A stretch of DNA of 64,000 bases. Source: an uncultured Prevotella sp. (lineage in GTDB: Bacteria > Bacteroidota > Bacteroidia > Bacteroidales > Bacteroidaceae). The position numbers were made by a program, and so were the translations under genes. The stretch is taken from contig ONBG01000011.1 in the NCBI GenBank assembly GCA_900316015.1, positions 1 through 64,000 on the forward strand. Reading direction: 5' to 3'. How positions within the stretch are numbered: the stretch's first letter is position 1; each line of letters opens with the position of its first letter. The notes under the pieces are model-generated. The model was not told the origin of the DNA. It searched no databases and was given only the letters and a program-made list of their open reading frames with translations. Shown piece by piece: positions 19,253 to 27,680 of this stretch.

Positions 19253-19260
19253 AGATCTTC
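19241..19260 (+). terminator. Hairpin over the MATE stop codon
   Basis: GAAGATCT (19241-19248) and AGATCTTC (19253-19260) form an 8-bp stem whose loop and arm include the MATE stop TAG. The T-tract is short (TTC), so termination strength is uncertain. Confidence 0.5.
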
Positions 19261-19285
19261 TTCAGTGATCGTGGGATAGAAAAAT

Positions 19286-19313
19286 CTACTGGACCCGCGT
19301 ACGAGCCCAGTAG
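19286..19313 (-). terminator. Terminator after the 64-aa protein gene
   Basis: Read on the minus strand, CTACTGG and CCAGTAG (19307-19313 and 19286-19292) form a 7-bp stem enclosing a GC-rich inner part, followed by ATTTTTC. It lies 15 bp after the stop of the small gene. Confidence 0.68.
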
Positions 19314-19327
19314 TCTGATCAAGCTAT

Positions 19328-19522
19328 TTACTCCCAGAGACCATGAGATGGCGTGTCTACCATTCCATCCTCGTCATCCAACCAATCGTCTTCATCATCG
19401 ATGATCGGGTGGTTGGGCTTGGCATCTGCCCAAGGAGATTGCTCGCTTCCAGCCATCATTTGTTTTTCTAACTCTATGCAATGCACGACAGTCCAGGGTG
19501 CCATATATTCTTTCTTGTTCAT
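19328..19522 (-). CDS. Small acidic AGS-motif protein (paralogue 1)
   Basis: A 64-aa protein with no signal peptide. Residues 1-26 read as a conserved front half (EYMAPWTVV, then IELEKQMMAGSEQ with AGS at 24-26). Residues 40-52 are extremely acidic (DDEDDWLDDEDG). It is related along its length to the 56-aa protein at 34845-35015: both have Y(M/I)xP, LExxx(M/L)AGSxQ and a tail with DDE...W(L/M)D. It starts 13 bp after the stop of the 1213-aa secreted protein and is followed by a terminator, so the two form one transcript. No function is known to me. A leader-core precursor peptide or a chaperone/immunity partner of the secreted protein are guesses. Confidence 0.78.
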   Translation of the reverse strand: MNKKEYMAPWTVVHCIELEKQMMAGSEQSPWADAKPNHPIIDDEDDWLDDEDGMVDTPSHGLWE

Positions 19523-19535
19523 TATAAGGGATCTT

Positions 19536-22500
19536 TTAAGGGATGATTACTTTCTTTCCATTCACGATATAGAGACCAGCATTCAGGCTGATGGTCTTTG
19601 TTTCGCCTGCGCTTAGGGTCGTGCGATGCACCGTTGCCCCGGCTGCGCTGATGACGGTCACGGACGTATACGCGTTTGAGCGGATGGACAGAGCCCCATG
19701 ACTGGGCGAAAGTTGCAACCCTGAGTTGTCGGAATCTGTCGAGATGTCTCTAATGCCTGTGGTCCAGCCGTCGTCGAAGGAGACGTTGAAGCCCTTCATG
19801 ATCTTAGCGGGGTTAGATCCGTTGTGCCCGAAGTAGGCGCGGAACGGATAGACATATACCTCGTTGTACTCAGCGGCAAGGTTCTTGGAGTTGAAGAACT
19901 TGCCCATTGCGAAATAGAACCAGCCTCCATCCTTAGGCAGTTTCTTGCCTGAGTAGCTTCCGTAATGGGTGAAGGTATGTGTGTCGCCACCTATCATTCC
20001 TGTTGCTTGCTCACCTGTGAAGATGTAGTCGCTGTTCATGTAGTTGCCTGCTTCAGGCTTCTCACTCACGGTTGCGTCAACATCTGATCCATATTGCTGT
20101 ATCTCAAAGGTTACGTCTTCTCCTTCGGAAGCTTCTTCAACCTGGATGAGATAAGGCGTGTTGGGCACGGTACGCTCCACAGCGATGGGGTTGAACAAAG
20201 CCTTGCCCCAGAAGTTGGCACCTGTATGGTCTTCTTCACTGTCGATGGCAAGTCCATTGTCGGTTTGCATCTGATAGAGTGTGAAACTGCAATGGTTGTT
20301 TGTATGAACGCCGTCGCTAACTTCGATAGAGAAGGGCAGCACCAGTGTCGCAAGTGTTGCCTTGCCGTTCATCTCATGTGTGATCTTCCGGGCATAGGCT
20401 GCATAGTTCTCTGCTGGCACGCTGATCTTGTAAGGTGAGTAGAATGGTTGCTTATCAGTGATGACAATGTTCTTGCAGGCGCGGAACCCACCGCTCTGTG
20501 TCTTCTGCACGTAATTGTCCTCATCGAAAGTGGTGCGCTCGGGGAAGAAAATGAGGCAGTTAGGATTGAGCTTGCCTTTCATGGCAGCCATGCTCTCCTT
20601 GCTCTCCACCAGCACAGAATAGAGATTGGTGTAATCGAGGTAGAGCACCTGGTCGGTATTCGCACCTTTCTCATTGAGGGCATTGACCAAGGCTTGCTTC
20701 ATCATATTGACCGTAAGATAGGCTTTGTCGCTCTGGATCTTGTAGGCAGGGTCTCCACTGTGCCCTGTTTCATACGCCTCAAAGGTCCCTCCGTACATCG
20801 CCTTGTCAGCGTTGCCGTCGTAGCAGGTGGTCTTATAGAGTTCCTTGAGCTCGCACTTGGCGTCGTAGTCTTTCACGAGTAGCTGGATGTCCATGAGATA
20901 GTAGGCATAGTAGCGGTGCTCCTGGGCTGTGGTGGGTGCGATGTTGTAGCGTGTTTCGTCACCGGTCATGAGGTAGCACTCCTTAGCGTCGTCGTTGACA
21001 CGTATCTCGATATCATCAGTGAACGAGCCTCCCTGTGATAAGTAGCGAGCCTCAGAATAGGGATATTCTTCTAAGGTTGAGGCTGAAGCCGTTGAGCCAG
21101 AAGCCTCTAAGTCGGCTGCATTGTTGTATTTGTATGGTACATTGCCACACATGCTCGAATGAACCTTGTCCTCAGCGGGCTCGTTACCCGTAGCTGTGTA
21201 CTGCTTGCCGTCGCCATAGGTAATATAATAAGGTGACTTCACCAAGTAGTTGCGGGCGTTGCCTGTAGTTCCCTTGCCGTAGGTGCCGTCCATATACTTG
21301 CTTGTGAGGTTCTCGAAGGTGAATTTACACTTGTTGCTTTCACCTACGAAGTCGGAAGGAATATAGAAAAGGAACTGTCCGCCTGCTACCTGGAAGTCGT
21401 TGCTGGTGAACTGTTGGGTAATCTTCAGGTCGGATTCCTTGGCTGAGTGGCACACGATGTCGAGTGTGTTGATGAAGGGGTTGAGCTGCTCCATCGTGAG
21501 ATTGTAAGTGATGAGTGCCTTGGTGCCTTCGGCGAGACCAGAGATAGTGAACTTCACGGCATCGTTGTTCAGCCCGTCTACCTCAGCAGTCGCGTTCTTG
21601 TTGGTACCGCTTAAGTTGATTGTTGATTCCACGTTGCTGCCGTCTGTACCGTAGAGGCTCAGCTGGAAGGCAGAGGGCGTGAAGGCAGGATTCGTAGTAT
21701 TGCTGTTGATGACACTCCAAGAAGCGAAGATACTGGAACTTCCGGCCTTTTCCATAAAGCGGGCGCGGTTGTTGCCAGTAATGGACAGTGTGAGGTTGCC
21801 ATACATCACGCGGTTGTTGGTGATAGTAAATGCACTGGCTTCATTGATGTCAGTAGTGCCATTGGCGATATATTCCACATACTGCTGAACCCAATCGGAA
21901 GAGGTGTTCTTCTGCACCGAGAGGTAATAGTTGCCGCTTTGCAACTTACCCGTCTTGGTCAGCGTCCATTGTGCGCCCGATCCCGTCGTCCACGCGCCGT
22001 CGGTCTTGAGATAATAGGTGGTCCTTCCCCACACAGCCGATATTCTACCCGTCTTGCCATCGTAGCTGATGGTTGAACTTTCAGCCTGCGTTCCATAATG
22101 GGCGTTGATTTGCGCGCCCGTGATACGGAAGCCCAAGGGGATGGTCTTGTTGTTTTGGTTCTTTGTCTCGGTGGGAGTCTCAATATAATAGGTACCGTTT
22201 CCGAGTGCATAATAGAGTTGCCCATCGTTACGCAGTACCTGGATTTTTCCACTGCCTGCCGTCTCTGGCAACTTCTTGTCGGCTGTCACAGCGTCTTCTT
22301 GATACAGCCAGTTCTTGGCGGTAAGGTCGATGACGTTTTCATAGTCAAAGCTATAATAGGTCTTTCCATTCTTAGTGTTGGGCTTCACCACGCCTAAGTC
22401 GAGCTTGCCCGTCGTGAATTCTGAGCCCACCATGTTAACTCCCTCTGTGATAATCTCATCTGGAGTGCCCGGTACGCCTTCTGCCGCGAACTCCGATTCA

Positions 22501-23177
22501 GCAGTGAAGTAGAGCTCGATCGACTTGAGGGTGGCTCCGTAGAAAGCGTTCTTCTCACGCCAGAAATAGAAATACAGGTTGTTGCCCATATCCGTCTCCG
22601 TCTTGCTGGTACGCTCGATGACATACTCTTGGGTAGAGTTGTTGCCACCCATCACAGCCGTAGAAGCTAAAGGGGAATTGTAGTCGAAGGACTTCCCTGT
22701 CTCATACATCCGTTTCTGGATGCCCTGCAGGGTGAATCCACCATAGTTTTTTCCATTCATGTCGTTGAGCAGCACCATGCGGTAGCCCGTGAAGCGGAAG
22801 CCTTTGGGCAGAGAGATGCTCAGGTGAGTGGTAACACTTGTGCCACCCATCAAAACATAAAGATTTCGATTAGCATCGAGTCGGATGTTGCCGGCAGGGT
22901 CTTTCAGCACGCCGCTGAGCGTGAGGTCAGGCTTATCCGATACATGCAAGGTGAGAGGAAGCTGTTGATGACGCCACAAGGCCGACCATCCGTTCTCGAA
23001 TCCCACCTCGTTATCATAGGTTAGGGCCGCAATGAGGTTGCCCGATGAGGGCGAGATGGTCACGTTTTGCCCAAAGGCACTCAGTCCGTACAAGGAAAAC
23101 AGGCACGCCCATAGGATGCCTCCCAAAAGGGGGATTCTGAGATGCCGACTTCTTGTCTTTGTCGTAAAATGTTTCAT
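19536..23177 (-). CDS. Large secreted protein of unknown function with a GxYIxxGKK C-terminus
   Basis: A 1213-aa protein with a signal peptide (hydrophobic core about residues 16-34, cut near AFGQ). The mature part is rich in Thr, Ser, Asn, Gly and Tyr, lacks cysteine-rich or catalytic motifs that I can identify, and seems to consist of successive beta-rich domains (for example KTYYSFDYENVIDLTAKNWL and PYLIQVEEASEGEDVTFEI). The last 75 residues look like a short Bacteroidota surface or Por-type sorting tail: SVTVISAAGATV, then LNAGLYIVNGKKVIIP. Its C-terminus resembles that of the secreted protein at 33206-34837. It is divergent from the hybrid regulator at 23504 and followed by the 64-aa protein. 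Surface location and adhesin-like role are inferred. Confidence 0.85.
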   Translation of the reverse strand: MKHFTTKTRSRHLRIPLLGGILWACLFSLYGLSAFGQNVTISPSSGNLIAALTYDNEVGFENGWSALWRHQQLPLTLHVSDKPDLTLSGVLKDPAGNIRLDANRNLYVLMGGTSVTTHLSISLPKGFRFTGYRMVLLNDMNGKNYGGFTLQGIQKRMYETGKSFDYNSPLASTAVMGGNNSTQEYVIERTSKTETDMGNNLYFYFWREKNAFYGATLKSIELYFTAESEFAAEGVPGTPDEIITEGVNMVGSEFTTGKLDLGVVKPNTKNGKTYYSFDYENVIDLTAKNWLYQEDAVTADKKLPETAGSGKIQVLRNDGQLYYALGNGTYYIETPTETKNQNNKTIPLGFRITGAQINAHYGTQAESSTISYDGKTGRISAVWGRTTYYLKTDGAWTTGSGAQWTLTKTGKLQSGNYYLSVQKNTSSDWVQQYVEYIANGTTDINEASAFTITNNRVMYGNLTLSITGNNRARFMEKAGSSSIFASWSVINSNTTNPAFTPSAFQLSLYGTDGSNVESTINLSGTNKNATAEVDGLNNDAVKFTISGLAEGTKALITYNLTMEQLNPFINTLDIVCHSAKESDLKITQQFTSNDFQVAGGQFLFYIPSDFVGESNKCKFTFENLTSKYMDGTYGKGTTGNARNYLVKSPYYITYGDGKQYTATGNEPAEDKVHSSMCGNVPYKYNNAADLEASGSTASASTLEEYPYSEARYLSQGGSFTDDIEIRVNDDAKECYLMTGDETRYNIAPTTAQEHRYYAYYLMDIQLLVKDYDAKCELKELYKTTCYDGNADKAMYGGTFEAYETGHSGDPAYKIQSDKAYLTVNMMKQALVNALNEKGANTDQVLYLDYTNLYSVLVESKESMAAMKGKLNPNCLIFFPERTTFDEDNYVQKTQSGGFRACKNIVITDKQPFYSPYKISVPAENYAAYARKITHEMNGKATLATLVLPFSIEVSDGVHTNNHCSFTLYQMQTDNGLAIDSEEDHTGANFWGKALFNPIAVERTVPNTPYLIQVEEASEGEDVTFEIQQYGSDVDATVSEKPEAGNYMNSDYIFTGEQATGMIGGDTHTFTHYGSYSGKKLPKDGGWFYFAMGKFFNSKNLAAEYNEVYVYPFRAYFGHNGSNPAKIMKGFNVSFDDGWTTGIRDISTDSDNSGLQLSPSHGALSIRSNAYTSVTVISAAGATVHRTTLSAGETKTISLNAGLYIVNGKKVIIP

Positions 23178-23212
23178 CTTATCGTTATTTTTGGTGAATA
23201 TTTTTTTGTTTG

Positions 23213-23220
23213 CAAAGATA
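23213..23220 (-). promoter_or_regulatory. -7 box for the 1213-aa protein operon
   Basis: On the minus strand TATCTTTG lies 35 bp before the ATG at 23177. No good -33 element was found, and the inverted repeat at 23222-23258 occupies that place, which would fit activator or repressor control. Confidence 0.55.
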
Positions 23221-23221
23221 A

Positions 23222-23258
23222 TGACGAATGGGATGACCCCCTATATCACCATTCGTCA
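23222..23258. promoter_or_regulatory. 10-bp inverted repeat in the divergent promoter region
   Basis: TGACGAATGG (23222-23231) and CCATTCGTCA (23249-23258) are perfect inverted copies separated by 17 bp, directly upstream of the minus-strand -7 box. The position fits an operator for the 1213-aa gene, perhaps bound by the neighbouring regulator. The rest of the 326-bp gap holds the two promoters and AT-rich sequence with repeated AAATAT. Confidence 0.55.
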
Positions 23259-23428
23259 AAGGTCTATCCTTATCATGCAATCTGCATTTCCTGTTTTTAT
23301 CACTATCATTCATGACGGATGGATATTTGTCTGGGTATCAGTGTCTTAGTAGTGATAGATTCTATGCATTTTGTGAAGTGCAGTATTCCAGTTTAGAACA
23401 AAAAATATCCAAATCGAACAAGAAATAT

Positions 23429-23459
23429 TTTGAAATATCGAGAAATATATTTATCTTTG
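23429..23459 (+). promoter_or_regulatory. Promoter of the hybrid regulator gene
   Basis: TTTG (23429-23432), a 19-bp spacer and TATCTTTG (23452-23459): a full match to the Bacteroidales consensus, 44 bp before the ATG. Confidence 0.75.
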
Positions 23460-23503
23460 CAACATACGGTGAAACTTATCCTTGAACGAACTTCCATGAT
23501 GAG

Positions 23504-26497
23504 ATGATAAATATGAGATACGATCGTAACGACTGTAAATCCGGCTTTTCTTTCTTCGAAAAGCATCCTGATGTTGATGGGAATCCCCGTTATTTTATTG
23601 TTTTTCAGCTCTTCTGTGCTATCCTCATTGCCTCCTCGTTGTTCGTCTCATGCGGAAAAGGGGTGCGGCAACCCGCCAAGGATAGGAGCCAGTCGTCCTC
23701 TGCCTCCCTTGGGGTCGCGGACACGGCGACGCACGGCAAGACCATGGAACAGCTGTTGGACGACTTTGACCGGAAGTCGGGCAAGCAACGGCTAGCCATC
23801 GCCAACCAAATGCTTGGCATCCTGTACCGGCAGGAGTTTACGGATAGCCTGCTCTCCGTCACGCCTAAGACGCATCCTGATAGTGTAAGCCTGTTGGTGT
23901 GGTACTGGGCAAGTGAGTACTTTTATGATAGGCAAGACTATGCCAAGGGACTGCACTATGCCAAGCAGACATTGCCGTTGGCACGACACACCCACGACTT
24001 GCTGCTGCAAGGAGATTGTGAGAACATTACTGGTTTGCTTTATTTCAGGCTCTCTGATTATGCACATGCCATCGAGCATGTGCGTAAAAGCTTGGCCATC
24101 GACCGCAAGATTGGCGACAAGGGGCGCATCAGTGGGACACTCAATACTTTGGCGGGCATCAGCTTAGTGTCAAAGCAACTGAAAGAAGGTGAGCGCTATG
24201 TCAAGGAAGCCTTGCGCTATAGCACAGCGACAAAGGATTCTGCTCGCATGGCCATTGAATATGGTATGGCATCGGAGATTTACCATGCCATGGGGAAAGA
24301 CCGCCAAGCTTTGGAGAATGCACGCCGTGCCTTTGCCATCGACTCGGTGCGTAACAACACGGAGAAGGTGGGCATCCGTCTCTCGCAGATAGCTGCGGCA
24401 CAGTTGTCATTAGGGCAATACGCGGCGGCTGAGCGTTCCGTAAGGCGCGCCATGCCGATCTTACAGCAGGCGGGCAACATGACTTCCCTCGCCATCTGCC
24501 ATAACCAGATGGGTGAACTGCTCAACCATCGGGGTGCACATGATGAGGCAGCACACTACTTCATGCAAGCTGCTAAGGCGTTTGCCCAGCGTAAGGACAT
24601 GTACAATGAGAGCAGGGCACAGATTGGGCTTTATGAGGCGATGAAGGATGTCGATCCAAGAGCTGCTGCCATTCACATGAAGCGCTATGCCCAATTGAAA
24701 GACTCGATCTACCGGCACGACATGGAACAGGCCGTGAGCCAATACAATGTCAAGTATGAGACGGAAGAAATTGCCCTCCAGCACAAGCAAGACCGCATTG
24801 AGCAACGCATCAACTTCATCGTGGGTGTCGTCTTGGTGGGAGTGCTGTTGGTGGTCATCGCTTGGCTGATGTATGTCAGCAGAGTGCGCCGTCGCCACCA
24901 TCTGTTGCTGAAAAAGGTCAGTAAGATGAGGGAGCGTTTCTTTACCAACATCACCCATGAGTTCCGGACACCCCTTACTTTGATCGTAGGACTGAGCCAT
25001 GACCTTGCTTCCGACGAGACAGGCACGGAAGAGACCAGGGGGAAGGCGCAGACGATCAACCGACAAGGGTACAACCTGCTCACGCTGATCAACCAGCTGT
25101 TGGATGTTGCTAAAGTAAGGTCGGAAGTGGGCAATGCCAACTGGCGTAACGGAAATATCACCGCTTACATTGAGATGATCGTGGAAAGCTATCGCGATTT
25201 TGCCCACAATCGTGAGATCAACCTCCACTTCATTCCCAAGGAAACTGTAGTGATGGACTTCGTACCCGACTATGTGAGCAAGATCATGAACAATCTCCTG
25301 TCTAATGCCTTGAAGTTTACACCCACCTATGGAAGGGTGGGGACTACCTTGTGGCGTGATGGAAACCACTTGCGCCTGGACGTTGCCGACACAGGAAAGG
25401 GGATGGATGAGGAGACTGTTGCCCATGTCTTCGAGCCTTTCTATCAGGCTGAAGGTGACACGCAGAATATCGGAACGGGCATCGGACTTTCCCTGGTGAA
25501 GCAGCTTGTCGATGCCTTAGGTGGGACGATCGTGGTGGATAGCATGCCTGGTAGTGGCACTGTCTTCCAAATCACCTTGCCTATCCATCAAAATATCAAG
25601 CAAGGGGTGGAGGCTGAACCTGCTGCATCCATGCCCTTCCTGCCCCATATCGACATGATGCCGAAAGACAGTGATGACAAGGAACATGACTGTAGGGTGC
25701 TCGTCATTGAGGATAACCACGACGTGGCGAACTATATCGGCTCGCAACTCTCCGACCATTATTCTGTCTATTATGCCGATAACGGACGGGACGGGTTGCA
25801 AAAGGCTTTGGACATCGTGCCCGACCTGATGATCACCGACCTGATGATGCCCGAGATGGATGGATTGGAGGTGTGCCGGCAGGTGCGTGCCAGCGAGATC
25901 ATCAACCATATCCCGATCATCGTGGTCACTGCCAAGATCACAGAAGAGGAACGCCTTCAAGGACTGGAAGCCGGGGCGGATGCCTACCTTGCCAAGCCTT
26001 TCAACGCAGATGAGTTGCGCACCCGGGTGAGAAAACTGCTCGAATCCAGGCGGTTACTGCAAAAGAAGTTCGCCCAGATGGCGGTAGAAGGCAACGGAAA
26101 GGATCACACGCAAGACCAAGCTTCGCCCTGTGATGCCGACTTGCAATTCCTCATCAAGGTTTCTGATGCTGTCTATAAGCAGCTGAACCATAACCGAGAG
26201 ACAAGTGTCACGACCATTGCTTCGATGATGTGCATGAGCAATAGTCAGTTCTACCGTAAGATGGTGGCGGTCACAGGATCTACTCCCGTCACCTATATTC
26301 AGCGCATCAAGATCAAGAGAGCCATGAAAATCCTGGACGAGAATCCCAAGATCAGCATGGCTGAAGTGGCGGAACGCTGTGGCTTCGATTTGTATCCTAA
26401 TTTCGTGCGATCCTTTAAGAATGTGTGCGGCGTAACACCGACGGATTATCGGAAAGGAAAGGAGGTCAGGGAAATTGGCAAGTTGGAAAAGGAATAA
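23504..26497 (+). CDS. Hybrid two-component regulator with TPR sensor domain and AraC output
   Basis: A 997-aa one-protein signalling system. A hydrophobic segment at about 28-48 ends in VSCGKG, a possible lipobox. Residues about 80-410 are tetratricopeptide repeats (for example LLYFRLSDYAHAIEHVRKSL). A second membrane segment lies at about 443-463. The histidine kinase follows with His485 in TNITHEFRTP and an ATPase domain (NNLLSNALKFTP, DTGKGMDEE). The receiver has D779 in ITDLMMPEMDG and LAKPF. A C-terminal AraC HTH ends the protein (AEVAERCGFDLYPNFVRSFK). HTCS proteins usually sense with propeller repeats, so the TPR sensor is a variant. It is divergent from the 1213-aa secreted protein, its most likely target; that link is inferred. 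Confidence 0.92.
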   Translation: MINMRYDRNDCKSGFSFFEKHPDVDGNPRYFIVFQLFCAILIASSLFVSCGKGVRQPAKDRSQSSSASLGVADTATHGKTMEQLLDDFDRKSGKQRLAIANQMLGILYRQEFTDSLLSVTPKTHPDSVSLLVWYWASEYFYDRQDYAKGLHYAKQTLPLARHTHDLLLQGDCENITGLLYFRLSDYAHAIEHVRKSLAIDRKIGDKGRISGTLNTLAGISLVSKQLKEGERYVKEALRYSTATKDSARMAIEYGMASEIYHAMGKDRQALENARRAFAIDSVRNNTEKVGIRLSQIAAAQLSLGQYAAAERSVRRAMPILQQAGNMTSLAICHNQMGELLNHRGAHDEAAHYFMQAAKAFAQRKDMYNESRAQIGLYEAMKDVDPRAAAIHMKRYAQLKDSIYRHDMEQAVSQYNVKYETEEIALQHKQDRIEQRINFIVGVVLVGVLLVVIAWLMYVSRVRRRHHLLLKKVSKMRERFFTNITHEFRTPLTLIVGLSHDLASDETGTEETRGKAQTINRQGYNLLTLINQLLDVAKVRSEVGNANWRNGNITAYIEMIVESYRDFAHNREINLHFIPKETVVMDFVPDYVSKIMNNLLSNALKFTPTYGRVGTTLWRDGNHLRLDVADTGKGMDEETVAHVFEPFYQAEGDTQNIGTGIGLSLVKQLVDALGGTIVVDSMPGSGTVFQITLPIHQNIKQGVEAEPAASMPFLPHIDMMPKDSDDKEHDCRVLVIEDNHDVANYIGSQLSDHYSVYYADNGRDGLQKALDIVPDLMITDLMMPEMDGLEVCRQVRASEIINHIPIIVVTAKITEEERLQGLEAGADAYLAKPFNADELRTRVRKLLESRRLLQKKFAQMAVEGNGKDHTQDQASPCDADLQFLIKVSDAVYKQLNHNRETSVTTIASMMCMSNSQFYRKMVAVTGSTPVTYIQRIKIKRAMKILDENPKISMAEVAERCGFDLYPNFVRSFKNVCGVTPTDYRKGKEVREIGKLEKE

Positions 26498-26509
26498 ATG
26501 TTTTTTGTG

Positions 26510-26519
26510 TTCTCGAGAA
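26510..26519. repeat. TTCTCGAGAA palindrome downstream of the hybrid regulator
   Basis: A 10-bp perfect palindrome 13 bp after the regulator stop codon. The core TCTCGAGAA recurs at 44832-44840 and 44897-44905. Whether the copies share a function is unknown. Confidence 0.4.
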
Positions 26520-26628
26520 TAGTCTGTTGGTCAGGAACTTATGTTTATAGGCTCCTGCAATGTCCCTATTCGTATTCTCCGATGTTCCCATGCCCATCAA
26601 AATGGGTATTCACTTGATTTCTAAAAGG

Positions 26629-26716
26629 TTACCTTTCGGCGTCCAATAGATAACCTTTTAGCGTCCATTAGATAATCTTTTAGCGCGTGAAAGATGACCT
26701 TTTGGAAAATACGAGA
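26629..26716. repeat. Tandem array of four 22-bp units
   Basis: Units start at 26629, 26651, 26673 and 26695 with an exact 22-bp period. They read TTACCTTTCGGCGTCC, TAACCTTTTAGCGTCC, TAATCTTTTAGCGCGT and TGACCTTTTGG, followed in most by (A/T)TA/AAGA. CTAAAAGG at 26621-26628 is an inverted half-unit that opens the block. The array fills much of the 361-bp gap between the hybrid regulator and the ABC operon. It has no spacers and is not CRISPR. A 22-bp period is two helical turns, so all units face one side of the DNA. Confidence 0.72.
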
Positions 26717-26772
26717 TGTTGACTTAATGAAGGTTAAGAATTCTTTCATATTCGTAATTTGATCCTCCTTGA

Positions 26773-26804
26773 TTTGGAGATTCTATCTCCTTACTCTATC
26801 TTTG
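26773..26804 (+). promoter_or_regulatory. Promoter of the ABC/GntR operon
   Basis: TTTG (26773-26776), a 20-bp spacer and TATCTTTG (26797-26804). It is followed immediately by palindromes at 26810-26840, so transcription would start inside or next to the operator. Confidence 0.78.
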
Positions 26805-26809
26805 TGGTA

Positions 26810-26840
26810 TACTACAATGATAGTACACTAAAATAGTGTA
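26810..26840. promoter_or_regulatory. Probable GntR/YtrA operator
   Basis: TACACTA-AAA-TAGTGTA (26824-26840) is a perfect 7-bp inverted repeat. It is preceded by a second overlapping one, TACTA-N6-TAGTA (26810-26825). Both lie between the promoter and the first gene of an operon whose last gene encodes a YtrA-type GntR repressor. Autoregulation by steric block is the simple inference. Confidence 0.7.
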
Positions 26841-26858
26841 TCAATAACTTATGGAAAG

Positions 26859-27680
26859 ATGATAGAAATCAGTCATGTCAGTTACAAGTACAATGGCTCG
26901 AAGCAAGACGTCTTTGAGGATTTGGACTTGACTTTGCAAGAAAACCGTATTTACGGGCTGTTGGGCAAGAATGGGATGGGTAAGACCACCTTGCTTTATT
27001 TGCTCAGTGGATTGCTCCATGCCCAGGAGGGGAGCATCTTGTTTGATGGGAAGGATGTGAGCGATCGCTTGCCGGAAGTGCTGCAAGAGACCTTCCTCGT
27101 GCCGGAAGAGTTTGAGCTCCCGTCCCTGTCGATGCGTGAGTTCGTGGCGATCCACAGAACCTTTTATCCCCGGTTCAGTGAGGAAGTGCTGAAGGATTGC
27201 CTCAATGCGTTCGAGCTTCCCGATGAGCCCAACCTCAAGACCTTATCTATGGGACAGAAGAAAAAGGTCTATATGGGTATGGCATTGGCATCAGGCACGC
27301 GCCTGTTGCTGATGGATGAGCCCACCAATGGGCTCGATATCCCTTCCAAGAGCTTGTTTCGGAAGGTCATTGCCCAGAACATGAGCGAGGACAGGATGCT
27401 CATCATCTCCACCCATCAGGTGCATGACGTGGAGTCGTTGCTCGACCATCTCTTGATCTTAGACCAGTCGCGCATTCTCTTAAACCAGTCGGTATCGGAG
27501 GTGACGGCACGTTACAGTTTTTGTTACCGCCCGTTGGGCACGACGGACGAAGGCATTCTCTATGCCGAGCCCGCCCTTCAGGGAAATGCAGTGATCACCC
27601 ATCGCGATCCCCAAGAGGCGGAAACGCCCTTGAATTTAGAATTATTGTTTAACGCAATGACGAAAGGAATCATACAATGA
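26859..27680 (+). CDS. YtrB-like ABC transporter ATP-binding protein
   Basis: A 273-aa ATPase. Walker A GKNGMGKTT is at residues 36-44, signature LSMGQKKKVYMG near 128-139, Walker B LLLMDEPTNGLD near 150-161 and the switch His in ISTHQVHDVE. The C-terminal 60 residues are the variable regulatory tail. It should power the permease encoded immediately downstream, with a 4-bp overlap. A three-codon reading frame (ATGGAAAGATGA, 26851-26862) ends across the start codon. Transporters of this operon type respond to envelope stress or peptide antibiotics in other bacteria; the substrate here is unknown. Confidence 0.93.
   Translation: MIEISHVSYKYNGSKQDVFEDLDLTLQENRIYGLLGKNGMGKTTLLYLLSGLLHAQEGSILFDGKDVSDRLPEVLQETFLVPEEFELPSLSMREFVAIHRTFYPRFSEEVLKDCLNAFELPDEPNLKTLSMGQKKKVYMGMALASGTRLLLMDEPTNGLDIPSKSLFRKVIAQNMSEDRMLIISTHQVHDVESLLDHLLILDQSRILLNQSVSEVTARYSFCYRPLGTTDEGILYAEPALQGNAVITHRDPQEAETPLNLELLFNAMTKGIIQ

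Noticed and set aside
24461-25426. Minus-strand reading frame of 321 codons inside the hybrid regulator
   Set aside because: It is a shadow of the histidine-kinase coding frame; the plus strand shows complete, ordered domains.
26621-26716. Repeat block considered as a CRISPR array
   Set aside because: Units are 22 bp, degenerate and directly joined without unique spacers; no cas genes are in the window.
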